Shown here one piece after another: positions 53,655 to 63,722 of a stretch of 64,000 nt of DNA (the stretch's first letter is position 1; every line of letters starts with the position of its first letter). Source of the DNA: a bacterium. Its GTDB lineage: Bacteria; Electryoneota; RPQS01. The translations under genes and the position numbers were made by a program. The notes beneath the pieces were generated by a model that was given only the letters and a program-made list of their open reading frames with translations, was not told the DNA's origin and ran no database searches. The DNA lies in the NCBI GenBank assembly GCA_023382385.1, contig JAHDVH010000002.1, positions 758,219-822,218 on the forward strand. The letters are read 5' to 3'.

Positions 53655-54476
53655 CTAAGGGAGTCTTTTGAACTTGGAGAAGTCCGGCTTGCGCTTCTCT
53701 TTGTATGCGTTGCGCCCTTCCTGCGCCTCCTCACTCATGTAGTAAAGGAGTGTTGCATTTCCCGCAAGCTCTTGGATGCCTGCTTCGCCATCGGTTTCGG
53801 CATTGAAGGCAGCCTTCAAACAGCGCAGCGCCATCGGTGACATTGCGAGCATCTCCTGACACCACTGCACGGTCTCTTCCTCCAGCTTCTGCAACGGCAC
53901 CACCGAGTTCACGAGACCCATGTCGAGGGCCTGCTGCGCGTCATACTGTCTGCACAAAAACCATATTTCCTTAGCCTTTTTGTGCCCGACGATGCGTGCC
54001 AGATATCCGGCGCCGAATCCTCCGTCAAAGGACCCGACGCGCGGTCCGGTCTGACCGAATCTCGCATTGTCGGCGGCGATTGAAATATCGCACACGACAT
54101 GCAGAACATGCCCGCCGCCGATTGCGTAGCCCGCGATCATGGCCACAACCGGTTTCGGGAGTGAACGAATCTGCTTCTGCAGGTCAAGCACATTCAGGCG
54201 CGGCACCTTGTCATCACCGACATAACCCTGGTCGCCGCGAATGCGTTGATCTCCGCCGGAACAGAAAGCCTGATCACCTGCGCCCGTGAGAATGATCACA
54301 CCGACATTGGAGTCTTCGCGCGCATCGAGAAAAGCGTGCTGCAAATCAAACAGTGTTTGCGGACGAAATGCGTTGCGCACTTCAGGGCGGTTAATCGTGA
54401 TTTTGGCAATGCCGTTCCATTTGTGATAGAGAATATCCTGATACTCACCGGCAATGTGCCAAGGGAATGCACTCAT
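53655..54476 (-). CDS. menB: 1,4-Dihydroxy-2-naphthoyl-CoA synthase
   Basis: 273 residues, crotonase fold. [15 protein letters not shown] and the oxyanion-hole [15 protein letters not shown] are diagnostic for MenB, as is the [20 protein letters not shown] loop. It cyclises o-succinylbenzoyl-CoA. It overlaps menH by 4 bases and lies 6 bases before ktrB. Confidence 0.96.
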   Translation of the reverse strand: MSAFPWHIAGEYQDILYHKWNGIAKITINRPEVRNAFRPQTLFDLQHAFLDAREDSNVGVIILTGAGDQAFCSGGDQRIRGDQGYVGDDKVPRLNVLDLQKQIRSLPKPVVAMIAGYAIGGGHVLHVVCDISIAADNARFGQTGPRVGSFDGGFGAGYLARIVGHKKAKEIWFLCRQYDAQQALDMGLVNSVVPLQKLEEETVQWCQEMLAMSPMALRCLKAAFNAETDGEAGIQELAGNATLLYYMSEEAQEGRNAYKEKRKPDFSKFKRLP

Positions 54477-55306
54477 GTCGAAGATCCTTCCGCTGCAGAT
54501 ATGAATTCAACTAACAGATTAACGAATTGTTGCGGCTGTTCGATGTGTGCCGCGTGTCCGCATCCCGGCAGTGTGTGTCGTCGAAGCAGCCGCGCACACG
54601 AAACTCTGCTGATGTTCGCGTTGCTCTCCACAAATTTCGAATCAATCTCTCCGGCAGCCAGAAAGAGCGGCTTCTCCCAACCCGCTAAATCGTTAAAGCA
54701 ATCCGGCATGGTTCCCGTGCCAAAGTACTTCAGAGCGAGGGCAAGGCCTTCCGGAGAACACTTCAGCCGCTCTCTGCGAATGTGATCCTGTATGTGCGGG
54801 GGCAACGACTTTTGTGTGGCAAAGATCGGGAGAGTCTCCCAATAGCTTGTGAACCAAGTCATGCCGCGGCGCAGAATGTTCTGAGCGAGCAGCAGGTCGC
54901 TCTCGCGGCGATGTTTGCGCTCGTCGGGATTCGCGATTCCCGTGCTTGCGCCGAGTAAGGCGAGGCTTGCGAACTGGGCAGGTTTGGACAAGGCACACAT
55001 CAGCGCGACGCGGCCACCCTGACTGTAGCCGAACCAATGTGCGGGACGCGGTTCGACCTGCGCAATGACCTCTAACAGATTACTCGTTAGGGTTGACCAC
55101 CCCAACGAAACATGGCTGTCCACGACAGTCTCGCCGTGACCCGGCAAGTCCACGCGGATAATTCGCAGGCGTTCTTCAAGGAACGGCAGCAATAGATCGA
55201 AGCTCGAGAGCGTCTGAGCAAAGCCGTGCAGCATGACCAAAGGCGGCGCTGATGGGTCACCGGAAAGTTCAACCCGCCAGTGGAAGTCTTGAGTTTGGAT
55301 AAGCAT
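54473..55306 (-). CDS. menH: SHCHC synthase (alpha/beta hydrolase)
   Basis: 277 residues. The nucleophile Ser is in [12 protein letters not shown], and the late His in [16 protein letters not shown] completes the triad; VMLHGFAQT forms the oxyanion side. It eliminates pyruvate from the MenD product. The gene joins menD with a one-base overlap and menB with four. Other hydrolase activities are possible but the operon argues for MenH. Confidence 0.88.
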   Translation of the reverse strand: MLIQTQDFHWRVELSGDPSAPPLVMLHGFAQTLSSFDLLLPFLEERLRIIRVDLPGHGETVVDSHVSLGWSTLTSNLLEVIAQVEPRPAHWFGYSQGGRVALMCALSKPAQFASLALLGASTGIANPDERKHRRESDLLLAQNILRRGMTWFTSYWETLPIFATQKSLPPHIQDHIRRERLKCSPEGLALALKYFGTGTMPDCFNDLAGWEKPLFLAAGEIDSKFVESNANISRVSCARLLRRHTLPGCGHAAHIEQPQQFVNLLVEFISAAEGSST

Positions 55307-57021
55307 TACTTAAGCGACCGGAGAAGCCGCGCAACGGTCGCGTCATAAAGCGTCCGGTTACGTTCGCGTTCCGTTTGCACCTCAATAATTCGGGTTGTAC
55401 CGCCTGTCCAATCTAATCGAGCGGCAAGTTCCTCAGGCATCCTGCAGGTGCTCCAAGCAATGTTGAAGAGCTTCTCAGCGGCAGAGAGGTTAACATCAAC
55501 GGGAGTTCCGTGGATTTTTTCGAAAGTGTCGGAATAGCTGGAGATCGGCAGAAAATGGAAGATGCCGCCTCCGTTGTTGTTGAGAAGGAGGACATTAAGG
55601 TTGAGTGCCTTGCGTGCCGCCTGTAATCCACCAAGGTCATGCAGAAAAGCCAGATCGCCGCAAATCAAAAGGGTTGGACGACCGCTACTCACTGCAATCC
55701 CTGCCGCTTGTGACAGCACCCCGTCTATTCCGTTGGTGCTGCGCTGCGCATAGACGTGAATGATCTTGCCCATCGGCTCTGCGAGCATGTCCGCATAGCG
55801 GATCGGCATGCTCGAGGCCAGCACGAGGTTGCTCTTGTCGGGAAGTGAATCAAGTGCCGCTACGACAAACGCAGCTTCGCACTCCGCATCGAACTTCTCC
55901 GCTCTGCACAACGCGCGGGCGGCACCCGCGGTTCGCCATAGCGGGTCAAGCAGGAACGAATCACGCGAAACTTTGACTTTCAGAATCAGATTGTGCAGGA
56001 ACTGAGCGACGTCGCCCGTCAGCACGTGTGCCGCACGTTCGTCAGGATCGCGCGGCAACGAATCCCGTTGAACGCGAATTGTTTGCGCGCGATGACGATT
56101 CAGATACTGATTGAGCGTTTTGCTGGTTGGATAGCCACCAAATTCGATGACAAGATCCGGTGCCAACGCGTTTAGTCCATCGTGGCGGAGAAAGAGATCG
56201 TAAAGCGGCAGATTTGGTTCACCCGAGAAGCGCAAGCCCGACGCAACGTCAGCGAACATCGGCCAACCGAGCTTGCGAGCCAGCGTATGGATTGCCTCAC
56301 GTTCAGCGGGTGTGCGTGCCGAATCGGGACCGCAGACAATCAAGCCGCACCAGCTGCTCTCAATCTTCCTAATCAACTTTGCATCGGCATCGCTGCTCGG
56401 CGGCTGAAGAACTTCAATTGCGGAAATCTCACTTACGATCTCCGCGAAAGCTCGATTGCAGGACTCGATGTCCTGTTGAAGTGGAGCGAGCGGCTCGTCC
56501 GTCGGCACGTTTATCTGAATCGGTCCCTGCGGCGCGGAGAGCATGGCCGTCAATGCGTGCCGAACCCAGTAGAGCATCTCCCGCATTGACTTCGCATCGG
56601 CCTGCGGTTCGGATAGGTCCAGCGCCATGCGCGCGTATCTTCCAAAGATCGCGGTCTGATCAATCGTCTGTGGAGCACCTGTATTGCGCAGCGCACGCGG
56701 GCGGTCGGCGGTCAGCACAACGAGCGGATAACCGGCTTGTGCTGCTTCAATCACAGCCGGATAGTAATGCGCGGCGGCAGTGCCCGACGTGCAGATCAGA
56801 GCAGAGGGGTTACCACCTCCCTTGACAAGTCCGAGTGCATAGAAACCTGCCACCCGTTCGTCGGTAAACACATGACATGTAAACTGCTCATTCAACGCTG
56901 CGGTGCGCGCGAGAGGCGTAGATCGGGATCCGGGCGAGATAACAACATGCCGAATGCCGGCGGCAATGAGCTGCGCGCAGAGCAACTCGGCTTGCAGATA
57001 GTTCGGATTGGGGATGTTCAC
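55306..57021 (-). CDS. menD: SEPHCHC synthase
   Basis: 571 residues, thiamine-diphosphate family. VVISPGSRSTPLA is the N-terminal MenD signature, and the ThDP/Mg motif GDLAFLHDLGGLQAAR with LLNNNGGGIFHFLP is intact. It adds 2-oxoglutarate to isochorismate. The start overlaps menF by 4 bases. Confidence 0.95.
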   Translation of the reverse strand: MNIPNPNYLQAELLCAQLIAAGIRHVVISPGSRSTPLARTAALNEQFTCHVFTDERVAGFYALGLVKGGGNPSALICTSGTAAAHYYPAVIEAAQAGYPLVVLTADRPRALRNTGAPQTIDQTAIFGRYARMALDLSEPQADAKSMREMLYWVRHALTAMLSAPQGPIQINVPTDEPLAPLQQDIESCNRAFAEIVSEISAIEVLQPPSSDADAKLIRKIESSWCGLIVCGPDSARTPAEREAIHTLARKLGWPMFADVASGLRFSGEPNLPLYDLFLRHDGLNALAPDLVIEFGGYPTSKTLNQYLNRHRAQTIRVQRDSLPRDPDERAAHVLTGDVAQFLHNLILKVKVSRDSFLLDPLWRTAGAARALCRAEKFDAECEAAFVVAALDSLPDKSNLVLASSMPIRYADMLAEPMGKIIHVYAQRSTNGIDGVLSQAAGIAVSSGRPTLLICGDLAFLHDLGGLQAARKALNLNVLLLNNNGGGIFHFLPISSYSDTFEKIHGTPVDVNLSAAEKLFNIAWSTCRMPEELAARLDWTGGTTRIIEVQTERERNRTLYDATVARLLRSLK

Positions 57022-58163
57022 AGTAGATCAAGCAGCGTTCGGCGCATCACATCCATCTTCCACCCGCACTCGGCATACTCCTGCTCGGCATTCGAATTCG
57101 CCACGATTCCCGCGCCACCGAAGAGCCGCGCATGGTTGCGATCCAGCATCGCACAGCGCAGCACGACAATTGCGGTCGTGGTATGTCCGTTGCTGAATCC
57201 GAGCACTCCGCTGTAGAGTTCTCGCGGACGCGGTTCGAGTTCTTGAATGAGATCCGCGGCAAGATCACGCGGAGTGCCGCACACGGCCGGTGTGGGATGC
57301 AAAGTCGAAATTAAGTCGTCATCCGTGACACCGTCCCGCAACACACCGACGAGCTGGCAGTAGACGTGCTCAAGATTATCCGCACGGCGTTCACCAAGCG
57401 GGGAAATGGTCAGATGCTGACACAGAGGTTCAAGGCAGGTTCTCACGAATTCCGTGACAACTTGCTGTTCGGCGCGGTCTTTTTCGGAAAAGGCATGACC
57501 TTCAAAGAGAGTCTGCCGCGTTCCGGCCAGACTGTCAACTTTGACGACTCGACCTTCGCGTTGAAATAGGATCTCGGGAGATGCGCCGATCCAGATCTTA
57601 TCGTCACGGAAAGCGTGCGCAAAGATGGAGGTTCCCGACGAGTGCTTCAGGAGACGAGTCACCAGTTCATGAACGGACCACGCCTGCATGCCGACCATTT
57701 CGATTTGGCGGCTTAGCACAGCCTTGCTGATGAAGCCCGATTCAATCTCGTAGCGAATCTTTTCGACCGCACGCGACCAGTTTTCAAGCGGGAAACAATC
57801 GGTTTCTATCGGTGGATCAGGGGACACCTCCGCCCCGCTTCCGAGGACGTTGAAGCCCGGAATCTCATCGCCGCTGAAGCGTACAGCGTCACCACTCACC
57901 TCTACCATCCAACTCGGATGCCAGACATAGCGGAGCGCCCCGCTATAGTCTATCCGGAAGCAGACCGGAATAATAGAGCTTGAGTCACGCCATTGGAGCA
58001 GTTCATGGATGGACGTGCCGGACTTGGCGACTCCTCCAGCACACCACACGTGCTCTTCGCCACGTGGACGCATGAGCAGCGTTGCCTGGTCGGACATGAC
58101 CCGCCCGGCTGCCTCATGCAGAATATCTCTGGTGTCTGCTTTGGTCAAGCGCTCGGTTTCCAT
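57018..58163 (-). CDS. menF: Isochorismate synthase
   Basis: 381 residues, chorismate-utilising family. The C-terminal half has LHPTPAVCGTPR, YSGVLGFSNG and RLFGGAGIVANSN-type motifs; the Lys/Glu catalytic residues lie in SKAVLSRQ and PTPAVCG regions. It converts chorismate to isochorismate and begins the pathway. It is the first gene of the men operon. No Shine-Dalgarno is evident; a weak TTGAAT-17-TAAATT promoter ends so close to ATG 58163 that a leaderless mRNA is possible. Confidence 0.92.
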   Translation of the reverse strand: METERLTKADTRDILHEAAGRVMSDQATLLMRPRGEEHVWCAGGVAKSGTSIHELLQWRDSSSIIPVCFRIDYSGALRYVWHPSWMVEVSGDAVRFSGDEIPGFNVLGSGAEVSPDPPIETDCFPLENWSRAVEKIRYEIESGFISKAVLSRQIEMVGMQAWSVHELVTRLLKHSSGTSIFAHAFRDDKIWIGASPEILFQREGRVVKVDSLAGTRQTLFEGHAFSEKDRAEQQVVTEFVRTCLEPLCQHLTISPLGERRADNLEHVYCQLVGVLRDGVTDDDLISTLHPTPAVCGTPRDLAADLIQELEPRPRELYSGVLGFSNGHTTTAIVVLRCAMLDRNHARLFGGAGIVANSNAEQEYAECGWKMDVMRRTLLDLL

Positions 58164-58211
58164 AATTTCATAATTTAGCCATATTCCTCTCCCGATTCAA
58201 TTGCCCGGTCG

Positions 58212-58240
58212 TTGCACTCCAGCCCGATTCCTCCTATATT
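58212..58240 (+). promoter_or_regulatory. Putative promoter of the LeuA-like gene
   Basis: TTGCAC (58212-58217) and TATATT (58235-58240, 5 of 6) are 17 bases apart. The gene starts 30 bases downstream at 58270. Confidence 0.5.
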
Positions 58241-58269
58241 CACTTTTCATTCCATACCATTTCTGTATA

Positions 58270-59418
58270 ATGCCCAGACCCGTACACTTCTACGATACAA
58301 CGCTCCGAGACGGCGAACAGACCCCGTTTGTTGTCTTCTCGGTTGAGCAAAAGCTCAAAATCGCCCGTGCTTTGGCTGATTTGGGTATTGATGTGATTGA
58401 AGCTGGCTTTCCCGCCGCCGCGGAATCGGAGCAGGAGGCGATTCGGAGGATTGCGGCCGAGCTGCCCCAGACGGTTATTGCTGGACTGGCAAGATGTCGA
58501 AAGAGCGATGTCGAAATTACGGCAAAGGTTCTGGAGAAGTCACACAAGCCAAGAATTTCTATAGTCTTACCTGTATCAAACCGACATCTTACCGCCTCTT
58601 TGAAGATAACCCGAGAGCAGGCCTTGGCCTCCATTTCCGAGACAGTCGAGTATGCGACTAAGTTTTTGACAGATATTGAGTTCATCGCAACGGATGCCAC
58701 TCGCACGGCAGAACAGGATCTTCTTGCGTGCTTACGGGCCGCCGCTAACGCCGGCGCCACAACGCTGGTCGTTGCAGACACTGTGGGATGCGCTCTTCCC
58801 GAGGGCTTAAGGGGCTTGTTTCAGCGATTGCGCAGGGAGTTTCCGGCATCGGTCAGGCTGGGAATCCATTGTCATAATGATTTTGGACTTGGGACAGCCA
58901 ATTCGGTGGCGGCACTGGAGGGAGGAGCGGACCAAGTCGAGGGGACGGTCAACGGGTTGGGTGAGCGGGCAGGGAATACAGCCCTCGAGGAAGTTGCGAT
59001 GATCCTGAAATATCATAGGGATAAACTTGGGTTAGCCACGAACATCAATTCCTCGCAAATCATGGAAACCTCGCGGCTGGTTCGGGAAGTTTCGGGAGTA
59101 ATCGTGCAGCCCAACAAAGCCCTCGTGGGTCAAAATGCTTTTCTGCATGCTGCCGGTATGCACCAACAGGCGATGCTCGCCGACCCTTTAACATTTGAGC
59201 CGTTTAATCCCGAAGAAGTCGGTGGAAGTGCCGCGCTTGAAGACCGGATAATATTTGGTAAATTCTTAGGAAAAAACGGATTAAAGCGGCTGCTGGCAAT
59301 GGACGGCATCGAACTCGCGGAAGATCAGTTAGATGCGTTGGTCGCGAAGATCCGTGCTGCCATCGAACGGCGGGAAACGGTCAGCCGCCGCGACATGCTG
59401 AGCTGGGCACGCGGCTAA
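58270..59418 (+). CDS. 2-Isopropylmalate/homocitrate synthase-family enzyme (short form)
   Basis: 382 residues. YDTTLRDGEQTP carries the catalytic Arg and metal-binding Asp; HCHNDFGLGTANSVAAL supplies the HxH ligands and GTVNGLGERAGNTALEEV is the family's third motif. This is a HMGL-like TIM barrel. It lacks the C-terminal allosteric domain of long LeuA proteins, as in homocitrate synthase (NifV) and short isopropylmalate synthases. Substrate is undecided: leucine or lysine-type chain extension are possible. ATG 58270 is chosen; no leu genes are adjacent. Confidence 0.82.
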   Translation: MPRPVHFYDTTLRDGEQTPFVVFSVEQKLKIARALADLGIDVIEAGFPAAAESEQEAIRRIAAELPQTVIAGLARCRKSDVEITAKVLEKSHKPRISIVLPVSNRHLTASLKITREQALASISETVEYATKFLTDIEFIATDATRTAEQDLLACLRAAANAGATTLVVADTVGCALPEGLRGLFQRLRREFPASVRLGIHCHNDFGLGTANSVAALEGGADQVEGTVNGLGERAGNTALEEVAMILKYHRDKLGLATNINSSQIMETSRLVREVSGVIVQPNKALVGQNAFLHAAGMHQQAMLADPLTFEPFNPEEVGGSAALEDRIIFGKFLGKNGLKRLLAMDGIELAEDQLDALVAKIRAAIERRETVSRRDMLSWARG

Positions 59419-59492
59419 ACCAGCTTGCAAAGAGTTGAAATGCGTATTATCTTAATTGTCTGAACAGACCATTGTCCGCTTCTGGAGAGAAT

Positions 59493-60275
59493 ATGAACCG
59501 CTTGCTTTGTTTTTGCATCTTGACAGTACTCCTTGCCTTGAATTCAGTTGCCAGCGCGCAGACGTTCACTTTTACGATGCGGGAAACGGAAATTGAGTAT
59601 TCCAACGGCTCGACTGAATACGTGTTTCATGGAAGAATCGAAAATCTTCTTGACGAAGAGCGTGAGCTTTGGGTCTCCGTCACGCCAATCGACGTGCCCG
59701 ATCCACTGCGCGCATATTCAATTTGCACGCATCGCGGCTGTTATCCACCTGATTCCGGCCAGCGAAGGGTTCTTGAGACGTATGAAGCGCTTCAGGTGGA
59801 TACCGGAGCGAGCGCGTATGTTTACAATTTAGGAATTGATCCTGAGACCGGATTTCTCGACATTTCACCGATAACGGGGAATTATGTGTTGCGCATCGCC
59901 GCCGAGAACCCCGACGATCCTGAAGAGACAATTGCCTTTGACTTACATCTGAACGAGGCGACGTCCGCTCGCCCGCGCGTTGTGCCGGTGATCAACTCGG
60001 CAGCGTTACTCAGCAGCTATCCGAATCCATTTAACCCCGAGACGACCATTCAATACGTTGTCAGTAATCCCGGCGCGGTTGAATTGAATGTTTTTAATAT
60101 GCTGGGACAGAATGTCGCGACATTGATCAACTCGCCTTTCATGAGCAGCGGAAGCTATAACGCGAACTGGAAGGCGGTCAACGCACAGGGTCTGCCGCTC
60201 CCTTCGGGAAGCTATCTGCTTGAGCTGAATAATGCGGGTCACCGCGCCGTGCATAAACTCGTATTGGCGAGATAA
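59493..60275 (+). CDS. Secreted protein with type IX sorting domain
   Basis: 260 residues. The signal peptide ends SVASA; the mature N-terminal domain (~25-155) is a beta-type fold of unknown family with two close cysteines in ICTHRGCYPPD. A type A sorting domain closes the protein: SYPNPFNPETTI, FNMLGQNVATL and HKLVLAR. ATG 59493 is chosen with GGAGAG five bases upstream and the signal peptide beginning there. Confidence 0.8.
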   Translation: MNRLLCFCILTVLLALNSVASAQTFTFTMRETEIEYSNGSTEYVFHGRIENLLDEERELWVSVTPIDVPDPLRAYSICTHRGCYPPDSGQRRVLETYEALQVDTGASAYVYNLGIDPETGFLDISPITGNYVLRIAAENPDDPEETIAFDLHLNEATSARPRVVPVINSAALLSSYPNPFNPETTIQYVVSNPGAVELNVFNMLGQNVATLINSPFMSSGSYNANWKAVNAQGLPLPSGSYLLELNNAGHRAVHKLVLAR

Positions 60276-60306
60276 GAGCCTGCCAAACCGGAAAACAACT
60301 TTCAAG

Positions 60307-60335
60307 AACAGGGTGCTGCCGGGCACCCTGTTTTC
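60307..60335 (+). terminator. Terminator after the sorting-domain gene
   Basis: AACAGGGTGC / GCACCCTGTT, a perfect 10-bp stem with a 6-base loop, followed by TTC. It lies 32 bases past the stop and 17 bases before the next start. Confidence 0.7.
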
Positions 60336-60351
60336 ATGAGCAGAGCAATTC

Positions 60352-61302
60352 ATGACTGAACAGAAACTCCCCACCTCTCTCGATGTCCTCGAAGCCGCGC
60401 AAGTTCTGAAGGGCGTAGCACACAAGACTCCGGTGCACACGTCACGCACACTTGACGCGCGCGGCGGCGCTGAAGTGTATCTGAAGTGTGAAAACTTTCA
60501 GCGTGTCGGTGCGTTTAAGTTTCGCGGGGCCTATAACGCGATGTCGCGTCTTACGTTCGAGGAAAAGAATCGCGGCGTCATTACGCACTCTTCCGGCAAC
60601 CACGCACAAGCTGTCGCGTTGGTCGGCGCACTCTTGAGTATTAAGACTGTGATCGTTATGCCGCAGGATGCTCCGCCGATCAAACTCGCGGCCACTCGAG
60701 GCTATGGCGCGGAGATCGTATTGTATGATCCAAGCCGGCGGACGCGCGAAGAGATCTCCGCGGAGTTGAAAGACAAGCACGGCTACGTGTTGATTCCGCC
60801 TTACGATCATCCGCATATCATCGCAGGGCAAGGCACGGCCGCACTCGAACTGCTGACGGACTTTCCAGATCTTGAATTGCTGCTCGTCCCCTGCGGCGGC
60901 GGCGGCTTGTTGTCGGGGAGCGCGCTTGCCGCGAAACATGTCAATCCCAACATCAAAGTAGTTGGTGTCGAACCCGAAGTTGCTAACGATGCGACATTAT
61001 CGTGGCGCACCGGCACACTGCACACGGTGAAGAATCCACCAACCATTGCCGAAGGCACCCGCACACCAAGCCTCGGCAAGCTCACGTTTCCGTTGGTGCG
61101 CGCGAATGTGGACGATTTTGCGACGGTCAGCGAATCCAAGATCATCGAAGCCACGAAGTTTCTGTTTGAACGCATGAAACTGGTCGTCGAGCCCTCAGGT
61201 GCGCTCGGTGTCGCGGCGTTGCTGTCCGGCTACCCAACACCTGACCGAGTCGGAGTCATCGTCAGCGGCGGCAACCTTGATCCAAGTGTGTTGTTGATGT
61301 GA
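60352..61302 (+). CDS. Threonine/serine dehydratase-family PLP enzyme
   Basis: 316 residues, fold type II. The PLP lysine is Lys56 in VGAFKFRGAYNA, with HSSGNHAQAVAL and the phosphate-binding PCGGGGLLSGSALA. It lacks the C-terminal regulatory domain of biosynthetic IlvA, as in catabolic threonine dehydratase and serine racemase. Either activity is possible. It is 51 bases ahead of a small membrane protein gene. Confidence 0.87.
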   Translation: MTEQKLPTSLDVLEAAQVLKGVAHKTPVHTSRTLDARGGAEVYLKCENFQRVGAFKFRGAYNAMSRLTFEEKNRGVITHSSGNHAQAVALVGALLSIKTVIVMPQDAPPIKLAATRGYGAEIVLYDPSRRTREEISAELKDKHGYVLIPPYDHPHIIAGQGTAALELLTDFPDLELLLVPCGGGGLLSGSALAAKHVNPNIKVVGVEPEVANDATLSWRTGTLHTVKNPPTIAEGTRTPSLGKLTFPLVRANVDDFATVSESKIIEATKFLFERMKLVVEPSGALGVAALLSGYPTPDRVGVIVSGGNLDPSVLLM

Positions 61303-61354
61303 AGAAGCGAAACTCAGCCAGACATTGGTGCTCAAGACCTGAAGGGAGAACTGG

Positions 61355-61741
61355 ATGACCAAAACCACGTTAACGGCTTCGCGAACAAACGGATTGCGCT
61401 TCTCCTCACAGCTGATAGTCACACTCTGGGCGAGCTTCTGGAGCTACTTCCTCATTGCCAACCTGCTTGACAATGCACACACCACCCCTGCTTCTGAACA
61501 GACGAAGGGCTACGCGTTTATCATGTGCGGTCTGCTTGTCGTGTGGGGCGCAAGCTTGCTGGCATGGCGCATGCCCCAGAAAAGCGGTGTCATTCTATTG
61601 GTATTAGGAGCTTTGCTTTCTTTGGGTTACATGGCTTGGCCTTCGCCGAATCTGTTGACTGCGGACAGACTAATGACTTCCGCTTTACTCGGTGGATTAC
61701 CCTTCCTGGCCGGAGTTCTGCTCTGGGTCGCTCATCGCTGA
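61355..61741 (+). CDS. Small four-helix membrane protein
   Basis: 128 residues with four predicted transmembrane helices and short loops; no conserved catalytic motif is recognised. GGGAGAA lies six bases before ATG 61355. It follows the dehydratase gene by 52 bases, so they could be co-transcribed, although the products have no obvious link. Confidence 0.65.
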   Translation: MTKTTLTASRTNGLRFSSQLIVTLWASFWSYFLIANLLDNAHTTPASEQTKGYAFIMCGLLVVWGASLLAWRMPQKSGVILLVLGALLSLGYMAWPSPNLLTADRLMTSALLGGLPFLAGVLLWVAHR

Positions 61742-61766
61742 GCGCCAGCCCTATACCTTCAGATTC

Positions 61767-61792
61767 AAGCCCCGCTCAATAGAGCGGGGCTT
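61767..61792 (+). terminator. Intrinsic terminator
   Basis: AAGCCCCGCTC / GAGCGGGGCTT, a perfect 11-bp stem with an AATA loop, followed by CCTTTT. The same stem recurs at 63723-63748. Confidence 0.8.
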
Positions 61793-62146
61793 CCTTTTCC
61801 AGCGCACCAAACAGGAGGCACAGGCTAATATGACTAATTCCGTCGACTTTGAAAAGTGCTGAAGTATTGATGCATTCCGTTAGGATGCCTATTGATTAGC
61901 AACTATCATCCCCACAAGTCGAGGCTGCGATGAGTGACCGCGTGAAGAACTTTCTTTTGAGCGGCTGGTTCATCCATTGATAATCGAAAATTCATGCCAT
62001 AGATTCTTCAGAGATCCTCACTCAGACGTTACTCGTGCTTGTGCTTAGTCGGAATAGACACATGCCCTGTAGTGCCAGAGAAAAATCTGTTGGCTACTTG
62101 TCTTGATGAACATCGTAACAGTTAGTAAACGTGAGGGAGATTAGTT
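61793..62146. other. Intergenic space, nothing identified
   Basis: About 350 bases ahead of the IPT-domain gene. No convincing open frame, RNA or promoter is seen apart from GAGGGAG before the next start. Confidence 0.5.
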
Positions 62147-63694
62147 ATGAAGAGAAGTTCAGGGATAGTTCTTCTACTCGCTTCATTATGCACAATTGCA
62201 GTTGTGCAAGCAGAACCAAGTAGACCCGTTCCGATTCAAGGCCCGCCGCCTCCCGTGTCATTGTCCGTTGATCGGGATGCACGCGTTGCATTGCCCTGGG
62301 TTGAGAATTTCGAGAACGGCGCACCGGGTTGGATTACGAGCGGTTTCTTTCATGTGATTGCCAATCCGCAAACCTATCAAGTGATGCACCCGACCATTAA
62401 CCCCAATCTGGTTACGCTGCCGGACGCGGGGAACCTGCCCAGCGCGCACGGAGGTAACCACGCGCTCTGGTATGGAGAGATTGCCACGGGCACTTTTGTC
62501 GGAGCAGATTTCGATCAAACTCAGCCGCTGCTATCCGGCGGAACTTCCCAACTACCCAACGCGGGCTGGGCTATAACCCCCGATCTGGATCTAAGCGGTC
62601 TTACGGATGCTACTTTGACGTTCTGGACATTGTGGGAAGTTGAAGGAGTGGATATTCCGTGGTTCGACGTGATGTACATAGAAGCATCAACCGATGCGGG
62701 AGCAAGTTGGTGGCCGGTTGGAGGCGGCCAACTCAATCCATTGAATGACGTCAACGCCAATGCAAACGTCGGATACAGTTCGGGTGGCCTCGGAATGCCT
62801 CCGACATGGGTTCAGCATAGCTTCTCCCTCGCGGCCTTCTGCGGCGGCACTTGCTGGCTCCGCTTCCGCTTCGACACAGTTGACCAACTCTACAATGGCT
62901 TCCGCGGCTGGTTTATAGATGACGTTAGAGTAGATGGTGCCGGTCAGTCCTCGGGACCGATCATCACAGACGTTGTTCCAAGCAGAGGCCAGATGGATGA
63001 CATCATCTACGTTCACGGTCAGAATTTCCAGGGCGGGGCAAGCATCACTCTGAGCGGTGTCGGCACCGAGTCTGCGGTGCTTTCCAATATCCTTGCGCAG
63101 TTTGTCGTGCCCGATCTGCCGGAAGGAGATTATGACGTCATGCTGATGAATCCGGACGGTCAATTCGATGTTTGCGCGGGATGCTTCGAGATATCTCCTG
63201 TGCAAGGGCCGTATATTGATTTCGTGGATCCGAACTGGGCCTACCCCGGTGTTCCGACTCCTCTGATCATCGAGGGACAGAACTTCGATCCTTCCGCGGT
63301 GGTGACGATTGGGGGAATACCGCCAACGGATGTGGTTGTTGTCACCCAAGAGCGCATTACATGTGTATCTCCCGGAACTCTGGGGATAGGATTTCACGCC
63401 GTGCGCGTGACCAATCCCGACGGACAATACGATCAGTGCACCGGCTGCTTTGAAGTGCGGATTCCAGAGTCGCCGACTGAACTGGTGATCAGTGTAGTAG
63501 GTAGCGACGTTCACTTGAATTGGCGTCCGGCTCCGTGGGAAGGCGCGGAATACAGAATCTACCGCGACTCGAATCCCGAAGGGCTGTTTACAACTTTGAT
63601 CGATGATGTGCCGGACACCTTCTGCGTCGACCATAACGTATTGAACGAACCCGAAGAGGGCTTCTTCTATATCGTCAGGGCGTACGTACCGTAG
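62147..63694 (+). CDS. Secreted protein with jelly-roll and two IPT/TIG domains
   Basis: 515 residues. A signal peptide ends VVQA. Residues ~45-265 form a jelly-roll 'anchor J'-type domain (WVENFENGAPGW, GWAITPDLDLSGL, RGWFIDDVRVDG). Two IPT/TIG repeats follow (~270-350 and ~353-435): GQMDDIIYVHGQNFQGGASI and VPTPLIIEGQNFDPSAVVTI, each ending in a CxxCFE motif. The last ~70 residues resemble the C-terminus of the secreted protease at 39505 and end in YIVRAYVP. There is no YPNPFN sorting domain. GAGGGAG precedes ATG 62147. Confidence 0.82.
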   Translation: MKRSSGIVLLLASLCTIAVVQAEPSRPVPIQGPPPPVSLSVDRDARVALPWVENFENGAPGWITSGFFHVIANPQTYQVMHPTINPNLVTLPDAGNLPSAHGGNHALWYGEIATGTFVGADFDQTQPLLSGGTSQLPNAGWAITPDLDLSGLTDATLTFWTLWEVEGVDIPWFDVMYIEASTDAGASWWPVGGGQLNPLNDVNANANVGYSSGGLGMPPTWVQHSFSLAAFCGGTCWLRFRFDTVDQLYNGFRGWFIDDVRVDGAGQSSGPIITDVVPSRGQMDDIIYVHGQNFQGGASITLSGVGTESAVLSNILAQFVVPDLPEGDYDVMLMNPDGQFDVCAGCFEISPVQGPYIDFVDPNWAYPGVPTPLIIEGQNFDPSAVVTIGGIPPTDVVVVTQERITCVSPGTLGIGFHAVRVTNPDGQYDQCTGCFEVRIPESPTELVISVVGSDVHLNWRPAPWEGAEYRIYRDSNPEGLFTTLIDDVPDTFCVDHNVLNEPEEGFFYIVRAYVP

Positions 63695-63722
63695 CAGGTG
63701 AAAGATAAGAGATTTTGATACG

